Positions 28,621 to 38,565 of a stretch of DNA of 64,000 nucleotides are shown here, one piece after another (the stretch's first letter is position 1; each line of letters begins with the position of its first letter). Under the pieces are notes generated by a model. The model ran no database searches. It was not told the origin of the DNA and saw nothing but the letters and a program-made list of their open reading frames with translations. Origin of the DNA: Oceanisphaera avium (GTDB lineage Bacteria > Pseudomonadota > Gammaproteobacteria > Enterobacterales > Aeromonadaceae). Made by a program: the position numbers and the translations under genes. The stretch covers positions 1,054,001 to 1,118,000 of the forward strand of contig NZ_CP021376.1 in the NCBI RefSeq assembly GCF_002157875.1, given 5' to 3'.

Positions 28621-29906
28621 AAGCCAATACCAAAACGGGCACAGACATCGAGGGCACTATTAACACCATCTTCATGAAAACCGTTATACCAGTAGGCGCC
28701 ACAAAAGTGGGTATGCTGTAGGCCACATATCTCAAAGCGGCGTGACTGAGCAGCAATGGCGCCGGAGTTATAAACCGGATGAGCATAATTAAAGCGGCGT
28801 AATATTTTTTCAGGCGCTATGGCATCGCCCCGATTTAGCGTGACACACACCGTTTGCTCAGACTCGAATCCTTGCAAAATATTCATGTTATAAGTAACCG
28901 CTGGCAAGGCCTCTTCATAGCCATCAAGCCAATAATTCCAACTCGCCCAAGCCCGAGGCTCTTTGGGCAATAAAGCGGTATCGGTATGTAACATAACTTC
29001 GTTATCTCGATACTCAAGGCCACTTAAGATTGCTTGCTCTTTAGCCGTCGCATCACTAAGTAAGCGCAGCGCTTGGTCGGAATGACAGGCCAGCACCACT
29101 TCATCGAAGGCTTCACTGCCCGCCGCCGTAGTAATGGTTACGCCATCTTCATGTCGACGAATACTTTGTACCGGTGTTGAAAGGCGAATATCGGATAAAG
29201 GAGCAGTCAGTGCCGGAATATAGCTGCGCGAGCCGCCCTGTACTACGTACCACTGTGGACGGTCAATCAGGTTAAGCAGGCCATGATGGTTAAAAAAACG
29301 TAAGAAGAACGCTAGGGGAAAGGCGCGACTACCAGCCAAAGAAGATGACCAAATCGCCGCTACCATGGGCAAAATATAATGGCCGGTAAAAAAGTCTGAA
29401 AAGCCATATTGGGTTAAAAAGTCGCCTAAGGTATCACTTTGATTAAGCGTGCCTTCTTTAAGTACCTTTTTACACAATAAGTTAAAGCGCACTATCTCAG
29501 CTAAAAAACCGTAAAATTTTAAGCTAACGAGGTTACTGCGCTGAGCAAACATAGAGCCTAGAGTATGACCGTTATACTCGAGTCCTGTTTGAGCTTGCTG
29601 CACACTAAAGCTCATTTCAGTGGCCTTGGCTTTGACGCCAATGCGCGCTAATAACCGTTCAAAGTTGGGATAAGTGCGATCGTTAAAGACAATAAAACCC
29701 GTATCTACCGCCAGCGTCTTGCCGTTAACTTGCACATCAACCGTGGCGGTATGGCCGCCCAAATAATCATTGGCTTCAAATAGCGTGACGCTATGTTGTT
29801 CACTTAACAGCCAAGCCGTGGTGAGACCCGAGATCCCACTACCCACAATGGCTATTTTTTTAGCCGCCGCTTTTTTGTCGGCCAACTTGTTATGACCATC
29901 ACTCAT
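28617..29906 (-). CDS. FAD/NAD(P)-binding oxidoreductase (amine oxidase-like)
   Basis: This 429-residue flavoprotein has the FAD dinucleotide fold KKIAIVGSGISGLTTAWLLSE at residues about 16-36, followed by EANDYLGGHTATVDV and DTGFIVFNDRTYPNFERLL. A C-terminal FAD segment is seen at HFCGAYWYNGFHEDGVNSAL. The chosen start MSDGHNK (29906) overlaps the SDR stop as ATGA, which discards an extension in the open frame to 29963. It belongs to the desaturase/amine-oxidase-like group found beside DUF1365 and Cfa-like genes. An oxidation of lipid acyl chains is inference. Confidence 0.9.
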   Translation of the reverse strand: MSDGHNKLADKKAAAKKIAIVGSGISGLTTAWLLSEQHSVTLFEANDYLGGHTATVDVQVNGKTLAVDTGFIVFNDRTYPNFERLLARIGVKAKATEMSFSVQQAQTGLEYNGHTLGSMFAQRSNLVSLKFYGFLAEIVRFNLLCKKVLKEGTLNQSDTLGDFLTQYGFSDFFTGHYILPMVAAIWSSSLAGSRAFPLAFFLRFFNHHGLLNLIDRPQWYVVQGGSRSYIPALTAPLSDIRLSTPVQSIRRHEDGVTITTAAGSEAFDEVVLACHSDQALRLLSDATAKEQAILSGLEYRDNEVMLHTDTALLPKEPRAWASWNYWLDGYEEALPAVTYNMNILQGFESEQTVCVTLNRGDAIAPEKILRRFNYAHPVYNSGAIAAQSRRFEICGLQHTHFCGAYWYNGFHEDGVNSALDVCARFGIGL

Positions 29907-30631
29907 GACTCTGTCCTTACCATACGCTGAGCTAGCCGACGCCACAGGCCCTGGGGTAACCAAGATAAAAGGCGTAACACTGTGATCAAGCCAAAGGGAA
30001 AACTAATTTCTGACTGCCCCTTAGCGAGGCCACGGCGAATAGCACGGCTGGCATAATCGGTGTTCACTTGACCTGGCATAGCAAAGTCATTTTTTTGTGT
30101 AAGCGGCGTATCAACAAATCCAGGACGGATCAGACTAACGGCTATATTATGTGGCGCTAAATCGATAGCCAGTGTGCGCACTAAATAATCTAAACCCGCT
30201 TTAGAGGCGCCGTAGGCTTCGGAGCGCGTGAGCGGTAAAAAACTCACCGAAGAGCTGACTACGGCTAAGCGCCCACCTGATTTTATATGCGGGATAAGTG
30301 CCGCCACGCAGTTGGCGGTGCCAATTAAATTGACGTTAATAACGCGAGCAAACCGCGCAGCATCAAAATTAAGTACATCTTCTATATATTCGCAGTTGCC
30401 GGCATTGAGTATCACCAAATCACAGGGCGCTAACTGGGCCACCGCCTGTTTTATCTCGTCGGCATCTTGCATATCAAACACACAGGCCTCAACGCTTATC
30501 CCTGAGAGCGCGAGCTGTAATTTTTCATGATCTCGCCCACAAGCCACCACTTGCCAGCCCTCGGCGGCATAGTCTTTGGCAAGCTGTAAGCCCATGCCAG
30601 AGCTGGCACCAGTAATTAAGACGCGCTTCAT
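29903..30631 (-). CDS. short-chain dehydrogenase/reductase
   Basis: Classical SDR of 242 residues with the cofactor motif TGASSGMGLQLA at 7-18, NAG at about 76 and the catalytic Ser and YxxxK (YGASKAGLDYLVR) near 150. An RPGFVDTPLT segment follows. A Gly-rich N-terminus with Arg (ACGRDHEKL) suggests NADP(H) preference. It overlaps its neighbours by four bases on both sides. The substrate is unknown. Confidence 0.9.
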   Translation of the reverse strand: MKRVLITGASSGMGLQLAKDYAAEGWQVVACGRDHEKLQLALSGISVEACVFDMQDADEIKQAVAQLAPCDLVILNAGNCEYIEDVLNFDAARFARVINVNLIGTANCVAALIPHIKSGGRLAVVSSSVSFLPLTRSEAYGASKAGLDYLVRTLAIDLAPHNIAVSLIRPGFVDTPLTQKNDFAMPGQVNTDYASRAIRRGLAKGQSEISFPFGLITVLRLLSWLPQGLWRRLAQRMVRTES

Positions 30632-31050
30632 TGGCTAAGCCTCCGCTTTAGGGATTTTACTAAGGCGCCCATCACCGGAATATGCTCATAGAGCATGGCG
30701 CCTAAGTCGAAGTAATCGCGATGAAAATCGACTTGTTCACTAAAGTGCAAGTGGCTGACACCGGGCACACTAATCTCTTCTCCCCCATTGAGCTTGGGAT
30801 GAGAAAAACGCATCTGCCAGCGCACAAACGCCTCTCCTTCTTGTTCTATAATCTGTGCTATCTCAAATTGACAGTGGCGAACATGGCTAAATAAGTGTTC
30901 AAAATAACGCTGTAAATTCGTTAATCCCGCCAGCTGATGACTGGGGTCTTCAAACACAATATGAGGCGCATAAATGGCTTGCAGCCCGCTTAAGTTAGTG
31001 GCCGACAAAACTTGATATTCCCGACAAAACACCGCGAGAGCTGGGCTCAT
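30628..31050 (-). CDS. NTF2/SnoaL-like protein
   Basis: Small 140-residue alpha+beta protein in the NTF2-like fold: residues YAPHIVFEDPSHQLAGLTNLQRYFEHLF, FVRWQMRFSHPKLNGGEEISVPGVSHLHF and DYFDLGAMLYEHIPVMG are typical of the group found next to phrB. The fold is used for binding or small-molecule chemistry; no activity can be assigned. Its start overlaps the phrB stop by four bases. Confidence 0.83.
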   Translation of the reverse strand: MSPALAVFCREYQVLSATNLSGLQAIYAPHIVFEDPSHQLAGLTNLQRYFEHLFSHVRHCQFEIAQIIEQEGEAFVRWQMRFSHPKLNGGEEISVPGVSHLHFSEQVDFHRDYFDLGAMLYEHIPVMGALVKSLKRRLSQ

Positions 31051-32537
31051 ATCACCTCCTGATCGAGTTCTTTAAGCATGGCTTGGGCTTGCTGTTGTGC
31101 ACTTAACTCATGGGGCGATAAATGCTCACGGCTGTTATCTTTTAGGGCATCAAACATGGCGATGGCATGTAGACGAGCGCGTTTATGATCCACAATCGGT
31201 GCTGGATACTGATGAGCGGGTTGATGTTGGTTTAGCCAATCATGAGGACTATGAATATATTTAGTGGGCACGTCGGCAAGCTCAGGCAGCCATTGGCGAA
31301 TAAACTCACCCTTTCCATCAAAGCGCTCACCTTGGGTGGTGGGATTAAAAACTCGAAAATAAGGAGCCGCATCCGCACCGGTACCGGCCGCCCACTGCCA
31401 TCCCCCATTATTAGCTGCCAGCTCGCCATCAATTAAGCACGACATAAAATAGTCTTCGCCTTGACGCCAGCTTAAATGCAGATCTTTAGTAAGAAAACTC
31501 GCCACTATCATGCGCAAACGGTTATGCATCCAACCAGTAGCATTAAGGCAGCGCATCGCCGCGTCCACAATAGGATAGCCAGTTTGGCCTTGGCACCACG
31601 CTTGAAAAGCGCCGCTATCTTGGCTCCATTGCAAGCCTTCAGTGTCGGGCTTAAAAGCACGATTCATTGATAATTGCGGAAAAGCGACCATTAGATGACG
31701 ATAAAACTCTCGCCAAATCAGCTCGTTTAACCACGCAAATCCTTGCTCCCCACGACTCATAGGTAAAAAACCCAGTTGCTGCTCAATAGCGGCTAAGCAT
31801 TGATTAGGTGAAAGAACGCCCAGCGCTAAATAGGGCGATAAACCACTGGTGCCTGCCACCGCTGGGTAGTCTCGCGCATGACCGTAGTCATATAAGTGCG
31901 ACTCACAAAATTGTGCTAAGCGTTGGGCTGCGGCTCGCTCGCCACAAGGCCAATGGTTACTACTGACTCGCTCACCTTTTAGCTCAATATCTCTAGGAGT
32001 TAGCGGCTTAGCTTGCGCATTAGGAGGCGGTAATAAGCGAAAACCTGAGGCGCGTAATTGAGCCAACCAAGTTTTTGAAAAGGGCGTAAATACCTTATAC
32101 ATATCGCCGCTTTGGGTAGTCAGACTGCCAGGGTTAAAAACGCAGTCTCCATTAAATACGTGTATCGACGGGGTGTTTTTTAAATGCGCTTGTACCGCTT
32201 TATCGCGACGGCGTTCATCAATCGCAATCTCACGATTAGCATAAAGGGCATCGTGTGGATGTTTAGCCAGCCAAGCGGCTAAGCACTGAGGCACGTCACT
32301 AAATCGCGCTACCTCTAAGAGCGTCAAATCAATTCCTAATTGGCTTAGCTCTGCACTGAGTGCCTGTAAATGGCGACTTAAAAAATCCCTTTGTATGGCA
32401 CTTCGCCCATGGCTTTGCCACTGCTCTAGGCAGTCAATATAAATAGCACTGACGGTGGCGCCGTTTACACAAGCTTCGAAAAGTGCTGGGTTATCAGCTA
32501 CTCGCAAGTCGGATCTAAACCATACTAAATGACGCAT
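31047..32537 (-). CDS. phrB: deoxyribodipyrimidine photolyase
   Basis: Light-driven repair enzyme that splits cyclobutane pyrimidine dimers. The 496-residue protein has the photolyase N-terminal alpha/beta domain (HLVWFRSDLRVADNPAL) and the FAD domain with GTSGLSPYLALG, WLNELIWREFYRHLM, DAAMRCLNATGWMHNRLRMIVASFLTKDL and NNGGWQWAAGTGADAAPYFRVFNP. These are class I CPD photolyase signatures. The frame opens further upstream, but AGAGGGA favours ATG 32537 or 32540. It overlaps the MerR gene by 23 bases. In E. coli phrB follows ybgA, related to the first gene here. Confidence 0.95.
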   Translation of the reverse strand: MRHLVWFRSDLRVADNPALFEACVNGATVSAIYIDCLEQWQSHGRSAIQRDFLSRHLQALSAELSQLGIDLTLLEVARFSDVPQCLAAWLAKHPHDALYANREIAIDERRRDKAVQAHLKNTPSIHVFNGDCVFNPGSLTTQSGDMYKVFTPFSKTWLAQLRASGFRLLPPPNAQAKPLTPRDIELKGERVSSNHWPCGERAAAQRLAQFCESHLYDYGHARDYPAVAGTSGLSPYLALGVLSPNQCLAAIEQQLGFLPMSRGEQGFAWLNELIWREFYRHLMVAFPQLSMNRAFKPDTEGLQWSQDSGAFQAWCQGQTGYPIVDAAMRCLNATGWMHNRLRMIVASFLTKDLHLSWRQGEDYFMSCLIDGELAANNGGWQWAAGTGADAAPYFRVFNPTTQGERFDGKGEFIRQWLPELADVPTKYIHSPHDWLNQHQPAHQYPAPIVDHKRARLHAIAMFDALKDNSREHLSPHELSAQQQAQAMLKELDQEVI

Positions 32538-33390
32538 CATGTTCCCTCTTAAGATCACTCACGCCCACCGAAAACGGTCGGTTGAGCCAGCCTTGCTGCA
32601 GATAAATAGTGCCAAGCTCACCCACATAAAAAGTATTACTAGGCAACAGCGCATCTGCTTCCAAAAACCAGCGCTCATTTAGACCCGCACCCAACACCAC
32701 CACTAGCCCATCAAACTTCAAACGCCCTGCAGCAAGGGGCAAGGTGTGTGGATCAAGTAGGCCCAAATTAAAACTACGACATTCCATGCCCTGTAATTCA
32801 AACTGAGTAAACAGGGCATGTTGTTTATGCACCTGCCCCACTCTAGCGACCGCAATAATGGGGCCGCTTTTAATGGTTAATAGTTGCTGGATTAAGCGCA
32901 TTAATAGAGCACGAGCACTTTGCTCAATTAATTGACCATCGGGTCTGTGCAATTGCGCTAGTGCTAATAACCAGGGCTCAAGCACTTTGCGCAGCACTAA
33001 CTCTGCTGGATACAAGCTGGCTAATTCTAAAATTTCTGCTTCTAAGCGGCTTAAGTTTAAGCCAAGCGCTGAGTCCATTAATTGGCTTTGAGCTTGTTGC
33101 CAATTTGAACCACTCACCTGTGGGCTAGGCGTATTAAGCAGGCTTTTGACTTGCCCAATACTGACCCCTTGTTCTAGCCAATGCAGAATATGGCGGATCA
33201 GGTTGATGTCCGCTTCGCTATACAGGCGATGGCCTTTTTCGGTGCGTGCCGGTTTCAATAAACCATAGCGACGCTGCCAAGCCCGCAAGGTCACCGGATT
33301 AATGCCGGTTAAGCGCGACACGTCGCGAATAGGATAAAGTGGGGTTGAATCGCCGCTGATGGGGGCGGTTAGTTGAGTGTCAGATGCCAT
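32515..33390 (-). CDS. MerR-family regulator with degenerate B12-binding-like C-terminal domain
   Basis: This 291-residue protein has an N-terminal MerR helix-turn-helix (YPIRDVSRLTGINPVTLRAWQRRYGLLKPARTEKGHRLYSE, about 18-58). The C-terminal two-thirds resembles the helical bundle and Rossmann-like cobalamin domain of CarH/LitR/MlrA-type regulators. The DxHxxG cobalamin motif is not intact (VGQVHKQHAL) and the W-x9-EH motif is also not seen, so B12 binding is doubtful. It lies in the second place of the operon it probably controls. The TTGTACAA sites upstream are its likely targets. Sensing may need a partner, as in class II LitR systems. Confidence 0.85.
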   Translation of the reverse strand: MASDTQLTAPISGDSTPLYPIRDVSRLTGINPVTLRAWQRRYGLLKPARTEKGHRLYSEADINLIRHILHWLEQGVSIGQVKSLLNTPSPQVSGSNWQQAQSQLMDSALGLNLSRLEAEILELASLYPAELVLRKVLEPWLLALAQLHRPDGQLIEQSARALLMRLIQQLLTIKSGPIIAVARVGQVHKQHALFTQFELQGMECRSFNLGLLDPHTLPLAAGRLKFDGLVVVLGAGLNERWFLEADALLPSNTFYVGELGTIYLQQGWLNRPFSVGVSDLKREHDASFSMV

Positions 33391-34333
33391 AGCGCAATCG
33401 CAATGCCTCCGGATGAGGATTTAAATAAACTTGCTGCTGCAAATAGTCATTAGGAAATTCGTTAAGGTAATGTCTAAATAGGGTAATAGGCGCAAATAAC
33501 GGCAAAATACCTTGATGGTATTGGCTAATTGTTTCTGTTAACTCTTGGCGCTGGCTGGCATTAAGGACGCGCTTAAAATAGCCTTGTAAATGTTGTAATA
33601 CATTGGTGTGATTATTACGCGTCACCGGTTTACTTAACGCTTGCATTAACTCAGCAATATAGGCATCGGCAATCACAGGAACATCACGGGAGAGATCAGA
33701 TAATAGTTTGCCTAATTGCTGGTAACTTTCTCGATGATGCGCCATTAATAAGTATTTATAGCGACTATGAAACTCAATTAGGCCTGCTGCGCTCATTCCT
33801 TCATGGCACAAGCACTGCCAGTCGTGAAGTGCAAATACACGGGTGACAAAATTTTCCCGTAAATGCACATCATTTAAGCGCCCATCTTCTTCTAGGGGTA
33901 ACAATGGCTGGGCTTGCATTAGCTGCTCGGCATAAATACCAATCCCATCTTTAGTATTACCATTGCCCGCTTCGTTATAGACTCGCACCCGTTCCATACC
34001 GCAACTGGGTGATTTAGCACATAGCACATAGCCACTTAAGCCGCCAAATTGAGCCGCCATGGTCTTACCATAATCAGCCAGTGCTTGAGTCACATCTTGG
34101 CCTTTCGCAGTTTGAGCAATCACCTGCTCGCCCTTATGAATAAGACGAATACTAGGACGAGGCGTCCCTAAGCCAATGGCCATTTCCGGACAAAAAGGGA
34201 CAAATTGCACATGATTAGCTAACTGCTCGGTGCAAAAATCCGAGCGCTTATGTCCGCCATCAAAGCGCACCTGTTGGCCAATTAAGCAGCCGCTAATGCC
34301 AACACGAATTACCTTAGGATCAAACTTGTACAT
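33380..34333 (-). CDS. DUF523 and DUF1722 domain protein (YbgA-like)
   Basis: This 317-residue protein starts with DUF523 (VGISGCLIGQQVRFDGGHKRSDFC, EMAIGLGTPRPSIRL, SPSCGMERVRVY, about 10-150). It ends with DUF1722 (FHSRYKYLLMAHHRESYQQLGKLL, LQHLQGYFKRVLNASQRQELTE and NPHPEALRLRYG). Cysteines in GC, FC, FCPE and SPSCG may hold metal or an Fe-S cluster. E. coli YbgA, a DUF1722 protein, lies next to phrB. First gene of the operon; AAGGTGA precedes its ATG. The start codon is itself part of a TTGTACAT box. The function is unknown. Confidence 0.88.
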   Translation of the reverse strand: MYKFDPKVIRVGISGCLIGQQVRFDGGHKRSDFCTEQLANHVQFVPFCPEMAIGLGTPRPSIRLIHKGEQVIAQTAKGQDVTQALADYGKTMAAQFGGLSGYVLCAKSPSCGMERVRVYNEAGNGNTKDGIGIYAEQLMQAQPLLPLEEDGRLNDVHLRENFVTRVFALHDWQCLCHEGMSAAGLIEFHSRYKYLLMAHHRESYQQLGKLLSDLSRDVPVIADAYIAELMQALSKPVTRNNHTNVLQHLQGYFKRVLNASQRQELTETISQYHQGILPLFAPITLFRHYLNEFPNDYLQQQVYLNPHPEALRLRYGI

Positions 34334-34402
34334 AGTTCACCTTGTTGTACAACTATTCATATAAGATAGTCGTTGTTGTACAAGAAGATCAAGCTTGTAT
34401 AA
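34326..34402 (-). promoter_or_regulatory. four TTGTACAA-type boxes before the photolyase operon
   Basis: Sites read TTGTACAT (34326-34333), TTGTACAA (34345-34352), TTGTACAA (34376-34383) and TTGTATAA (34395-34402). The first and second, and the third and fourth, are each 19 bases apart start to start; the two pairs are 50 bases apart. Such repeated TGTACA cores are operators of CarH/LitR/MlrA-type MerR proteins. The nearest coding sequence is the operon containing a MerR gene, so the cluster is probably its control region. Confidence 0.7.
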
Positions 34403-34539
34403 GAAAAATTTCAGTCAGTGATAAAAACAGTGAAAAATTAAGTCATTTTTAAATTAATAACGCATACCACGTCGGTCGCTATCAGCGCCTTAGTAAAGAG
34501 AGAGGAAGTGAGGAGGGACAAGTACAGAGGTGGAAAAGT

Positions 34540-34572
34540 ATTAAAACAGCTCGCTAGCCGCTAGCGAGCCTA
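34540..34572 (-). terminator. rho-independent terminator after the yeaC-like gene
   Basis: GCTCGCTAG (34549-34557) and CTAGCGAGC (34561-34569) form a 9-bp stem with loop CCG. TGTTTTAAT follows on the - strand. Confidence 0.75.
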
Positions 34573-34594
34573 AAACAGGCGAACATTAATAGGA

Positions 34595-34873
34595 TTAATC
34601 CAGCTTATGGCGGGCAATTTCTATTTCATCACTGTATTGGCGTAATAATTCAGCCTTACTTTTCATCATGATTTCGCCACCCTTGCCCACGGCCATGTGC
34701 TCAGGATTGTCGACGTGTAGGGCTTGCCACATTAATACGGCTTGCAAACTGCTTTCTTTTTGCTCGCTACTCAGCACACTACCATCGGGCCACTTACCAA
34801 TCTCAACCGCGGTTTTAAGACGTTGGTAAACATCTTCGGGCATTCGAGAAATCACCTCTTGAAATGAGGACAT
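34595..34873 (-). CDS. yeaC: YeaC-like protein (DUF1315)
   Basis: Small conserved protein of 92 residues: FQEVISRMPEDVYQRLKTAVEIGKWPDGS and SSLQAVLMWQALHVDNPEHMAVG followed by a helical tail. The pattern matches DUF1315 (E. coli YeaC, which lies near gapA; here it is also close to two GAPDH genes). A full AGGAGG ribosome site stands six bases before the ATG. The function is unknown. Confidence 0.85.
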   Translation of the reverse strand: MSSFQEVISRMPEDVYQRLKTAVEIGKWPDGSVLSSEQKESSLQAVLMWQALHVDNPEHMAVGKGGEIMMKSKAELLRQYSDEIEIARHKLD

Positions 34874-34929
34874 GCATTACCTCCTATCGTCTGATAAATC
34901 ATCATAAAAATGAAAGCCAATTTTCTATA

Positions 34930-34962
34930 GCAATAAAAAAGGGCAGCCGAAGCCACCCTTAT
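34930..34962 (-). terminator. rho-independent terminator after the long GAPDH gene
   Basis: AAGGGCAGC (34939-34947) and GCCACCCTT (34952-34960) pair with two wobble positions around CGAA. A T run follows on the - strand. Confidence 0.7.
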
Positions 34963-34998
34963 TTGCCCTCGGTATGCTAACCGAGATTAATATCGTAA

Positions 34999-36429
34999 TT
35001 ACTGAGGTAAGTCCATTAATACGATACCGGCCATTTTTTGCATCACACGTACTACTTGGCAGCTATAACCGAATTCGTTGTCATACCAGACATAGAGTAC
35101 AGCACGATCGTCTTCAGCAATAGTCGCTAACGAGTCAACGATGCCCGCAAAACGAGAGCCGACCATGTCAGTAGAAACCAATTCGCTGCTGGTGCTAAAG
35201 TCAATTTGCTGATGCAGTGGAGAGTCTAAAGACACTTCTAATAAATAGTCATTTAGCTCTTGGGCATTGGTTGGCTTGTCGAGATTTAGGTTTATCACCG
35301 CCATAGATACGTTAGGTGTAGGTACGCGGATCGCATTACCGGTTAATTTACCTTTAAGCTCTGGCAGCGCTTTAGCCACGGCAGACGCCGCACCTGTGCT
35401 GGTGAGAACCATGTTCAATGCCGCGCTACGGCCACGACGATCACCTTTATGGAAGTTATCAATCAGGTTTTGGTCGTTAGTATAAGAATGCACGGTTTCC
35501 ACATGACCATTCTTAATGCCGTATTTATCACTGACCGCTTTTAATACCGGAGTAATAGCATTAGTGGTACAAGAAGCGGCAGAGACAATGTGATCAGCCT
35601 CTTTAATCATGTCGTCGTTAACACCGAACACGATATTTTTAATGTCGCCCTTACCAGGAGCCGTTAATAATACTCGCGCTGCACCTTTGGCTTTTAAGTG
35701 CTGACCTAAGCCTTCTTCATCGCGCCAAATACCCGTGTTATCGACGATTAACGCATTGTTAATATCGTATTGGGTATAGTCGATCTCAGCTGGGCTATTA
35801 GCATAAATCACTTGGATGTAGGTGCCGTTGGCAATAATGGCATGGTTTTCCAAGTCCACTTCAATGGAGCCATTAAAGGGGCCGTGTACCGAGTCACGAC
35901 GCAGTAAGCTGGCACGTTTTTCAAGATCATCGGCCGAGCCGCGCACCACAATGGCACGCAAGCGCAAGCCGTGGTTACCACCTGAGCGCTCAATTAATAA
36001 ACGCGCGACCAAACGCCCAATACGACCAAAACCATATAAGACGACGTCGGTGGCATGGTTGGCGTGATCGTGATCCAGAGCGGGCGCCAATTCTTTTTCT
36101 AAGAAAGGCACCAATGCTGTGTCATCGTTATGATTTTGCCAGTAGCGAACGGCAAGCTTTCCTAAGTCGATGCTTGCCGGCGCTAAGTCCAGCTCAGTGA
36201 GTGCTTTTAATACAGGGTAGCTTTGGCTAACTTTTAGCTCTTCGCCTTCATGGCGGCTTACCACACGGTGCGCTTTGATAATCTCAATGGTAGAAGCATT
36301 GAGCAAGGGGCGCGCATGCACGCTAATTTCTACACCTTGGTCGCGATATAACTTGCCGATCAGGGGCTGCATAGATTCTGCCAACGCTTGGCTTTGCTGC
36401 CAAGCAGACAGGTAACTCTCGTGGGTCAT
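34999..36429 (-). CDS. glyceraldehyde-3-phosphate dehydrogenase, long form
   Basis: This 476-residue protein has an N-terminal extension of about 125 residues before the GAPDH Rossmann fold ([17 protein letters not shown]). The active-site Cys lies in SAASCTTNAITP and the partner His in ETVHSYTNDQN. The C-terminal NEFGYSCQVVR is typical. This longer GAPDH type is found in Vibrio, Pseudomonas and relatives in addition to GapA. The extension is a distinct alpha-helical segment (SYLSAWQQSQALAESM) of unclear purpose. AAGGA precedes the ATG. A second GAPDH gene lies 1.1 kb away on the other strand. Roles in glycolysis against gluconeogenesis cannot be told from sequence. Confidence 0.9.
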   Translation of the reverse strand: MTHESYLSAWQQSQALAESMQPLIGKLYRDQGVEISVHARPLLNASTIEIIKAHRVVSRHEGEELKVSQSYPVLKALTELDLAPASIDLGKLAVRYWQNHNDDTALVPFLEKELAPALDHDHANHATDVVLYGFGRIGRLVARLLIERSGGNHGLRLRAIVVRGSADDLEKRASLLRRDSVHGPFNGSIEVDLENHAIIANGTYIQVIYANSPAEIDYTQYDINNALIVDNTGIWRDEEGLGQHLKAKGAARVLLTAPGKGDIKNIVFGVNDDMIKEADHIVSAASCTTNAITPVLKAVSDKYGIKNGHVETVHSYTNDQNLIDNFHKGDRRGRSAALNMVLTSTGAASAVAKALPELKGKLTGNAIRVPTPNVSMAVINLNLDKPTNAQELNDYLLEVSLDSPLHQQIDFSTSSELVSTDMVGSRFAGIVDSLATIAEDDRAVLYVWYDNEFGYSCQVVRVMQKMAGIVLMDLPQ

Positions 36430-36569
36430 TGACCGAGTCCTTTTATCAAGTAACTATCATTAAGATTGATATCAACCGCAAAACGGCTGCATCACGTTAT
36501 TAAAGTGCGCCCATTTTAGTTGATAGGGGGTATGATTACCAGACTAAGCACCGACGGGTTGATAGGCAG

Positions 36570-37370
36570 ATGAACATTAAAAAAATGATATTGCTGTTGG
36601 CGAGTCCATTATTGTTAGCCGCTTGTGACAGAGACCGCATTCCTAATATTTGTGAAGACACACCCCAATATTGTGTAAACTTACATGAGGACAGTTGGTG
36701 TAAGTTTGAGCGCACAGCGTTAATTCGAGCACGTAAAGAAAACGGCATTAATCAAAGTGATGCCAATGCCTATCAATTAATAAATAAATTAACGTCTTAT
36801 CACGACTGTTTATCCCCCTTATTAGATATTGAATATAAACGACGCAAAGAACGTAAAACCGATAAAGTAGATGCCGTGTATTACGCCCAAGAAGCGTTGC
36901 AGGATTTAGCAGTTAAAACTAAAGATTCTGACTATCCTTATCTGCTGCTCTGGCACTGGCAACACGAGGGAAACTATGGCGCTAAGAGCCGTTTCCTCAA
37001 GCTTGCAGACCGTCCAGAAATGCAAGAGCCTGAGCTACAAAATGCCCTTGGAGAGCTGCTAATGTTACGGGATCAACCCCGTGCCGAGCGCGCCTTTCAT
37101 CGGGCCTTAAGTTTGTATAAAAAAGATCAAGAAATAAATACAGATATTATTGCCAATATATTAACGATTTTTATTAACCAGCAAAATTATGAACAAGCGT
37201 GGATTTGGACTCGTGTATTAAGCAAATTAGATTATAAAGAAAATATTGATACTGAACGCATGGATGCGTATGCCAAATTTAATGAAACTGAACGCCAAGA
37301 AATGCAAAATAAAGCGAATGATATTGTAAGTAAATTAGCGAAAGGCACCTATCAAGTCCCTTTAAAATAA
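36570..37370 (+). CDS. DUF2989 lipoprotein
   Basis: This 266-residue protein has a lipoprotein signal (MNIKKMILLLASPLLLAAC, attachment Cys at 19). An N-terminal Cys-rich segment (IPNICEDTPQYCVNLHEDSWCKFERTA-like) is followed by helical repeats that resemble TPR (YAQEALQDLAVK, LGELLMLRDQPRAERAFHRALSLY). The pattern fits DUF2989. The function is unknown; a scaffold at the envelope is possible. It is divergent from the long GAPDH gene and 205 bases before gapA. Confidence 0.85.
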   Translation: MNIKKMILLLASPLLLAACDRDRIPNICEDTPQYCVNLHEDSWCKFERTALIRARKENGINQSDANAYQLINKLTSYHDCLSPLLDIEYKRRKERKTDKVDAVYYAQEALQDLAVKTKDSDYPYLLLWHWQHEGNYGAKSRFLKLADRPEMQEPELQNALGELLMLRDQPRAERAFHRALSLYKKDQEINTDIIANILTIFINQQNYEQAWIWTRVLSKLDYKENIDTERMDAYAKFNETERQEMQNKANDIVSKLAKGTYQVPLK

Positions 37371-37566
37371 CGCTAATAATAGTGCCTAATAAGTTTTAAA
37401 ACATTGCGTCACATTTGGACGGGAAGCTTAAAAATACGCCGTAATGCCAACACAATTAACAATGGCATGCTAGTTTGAGCAGCCATTTTGCTTAGGCTGC
37501 TCAGAACTGATTGACGCGCGCGGTTATTTTTGTCAGCTTTATCTCATCAATAAGTCCCTAATATAG

Positions 37567-38565
<999 letters not shown>

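Noticed and set aside
30228..30530. 100-residue + strand frame inside the SDR gene
   Set aside because: Antisense shadow of a conserved enzyme with no features of its own.
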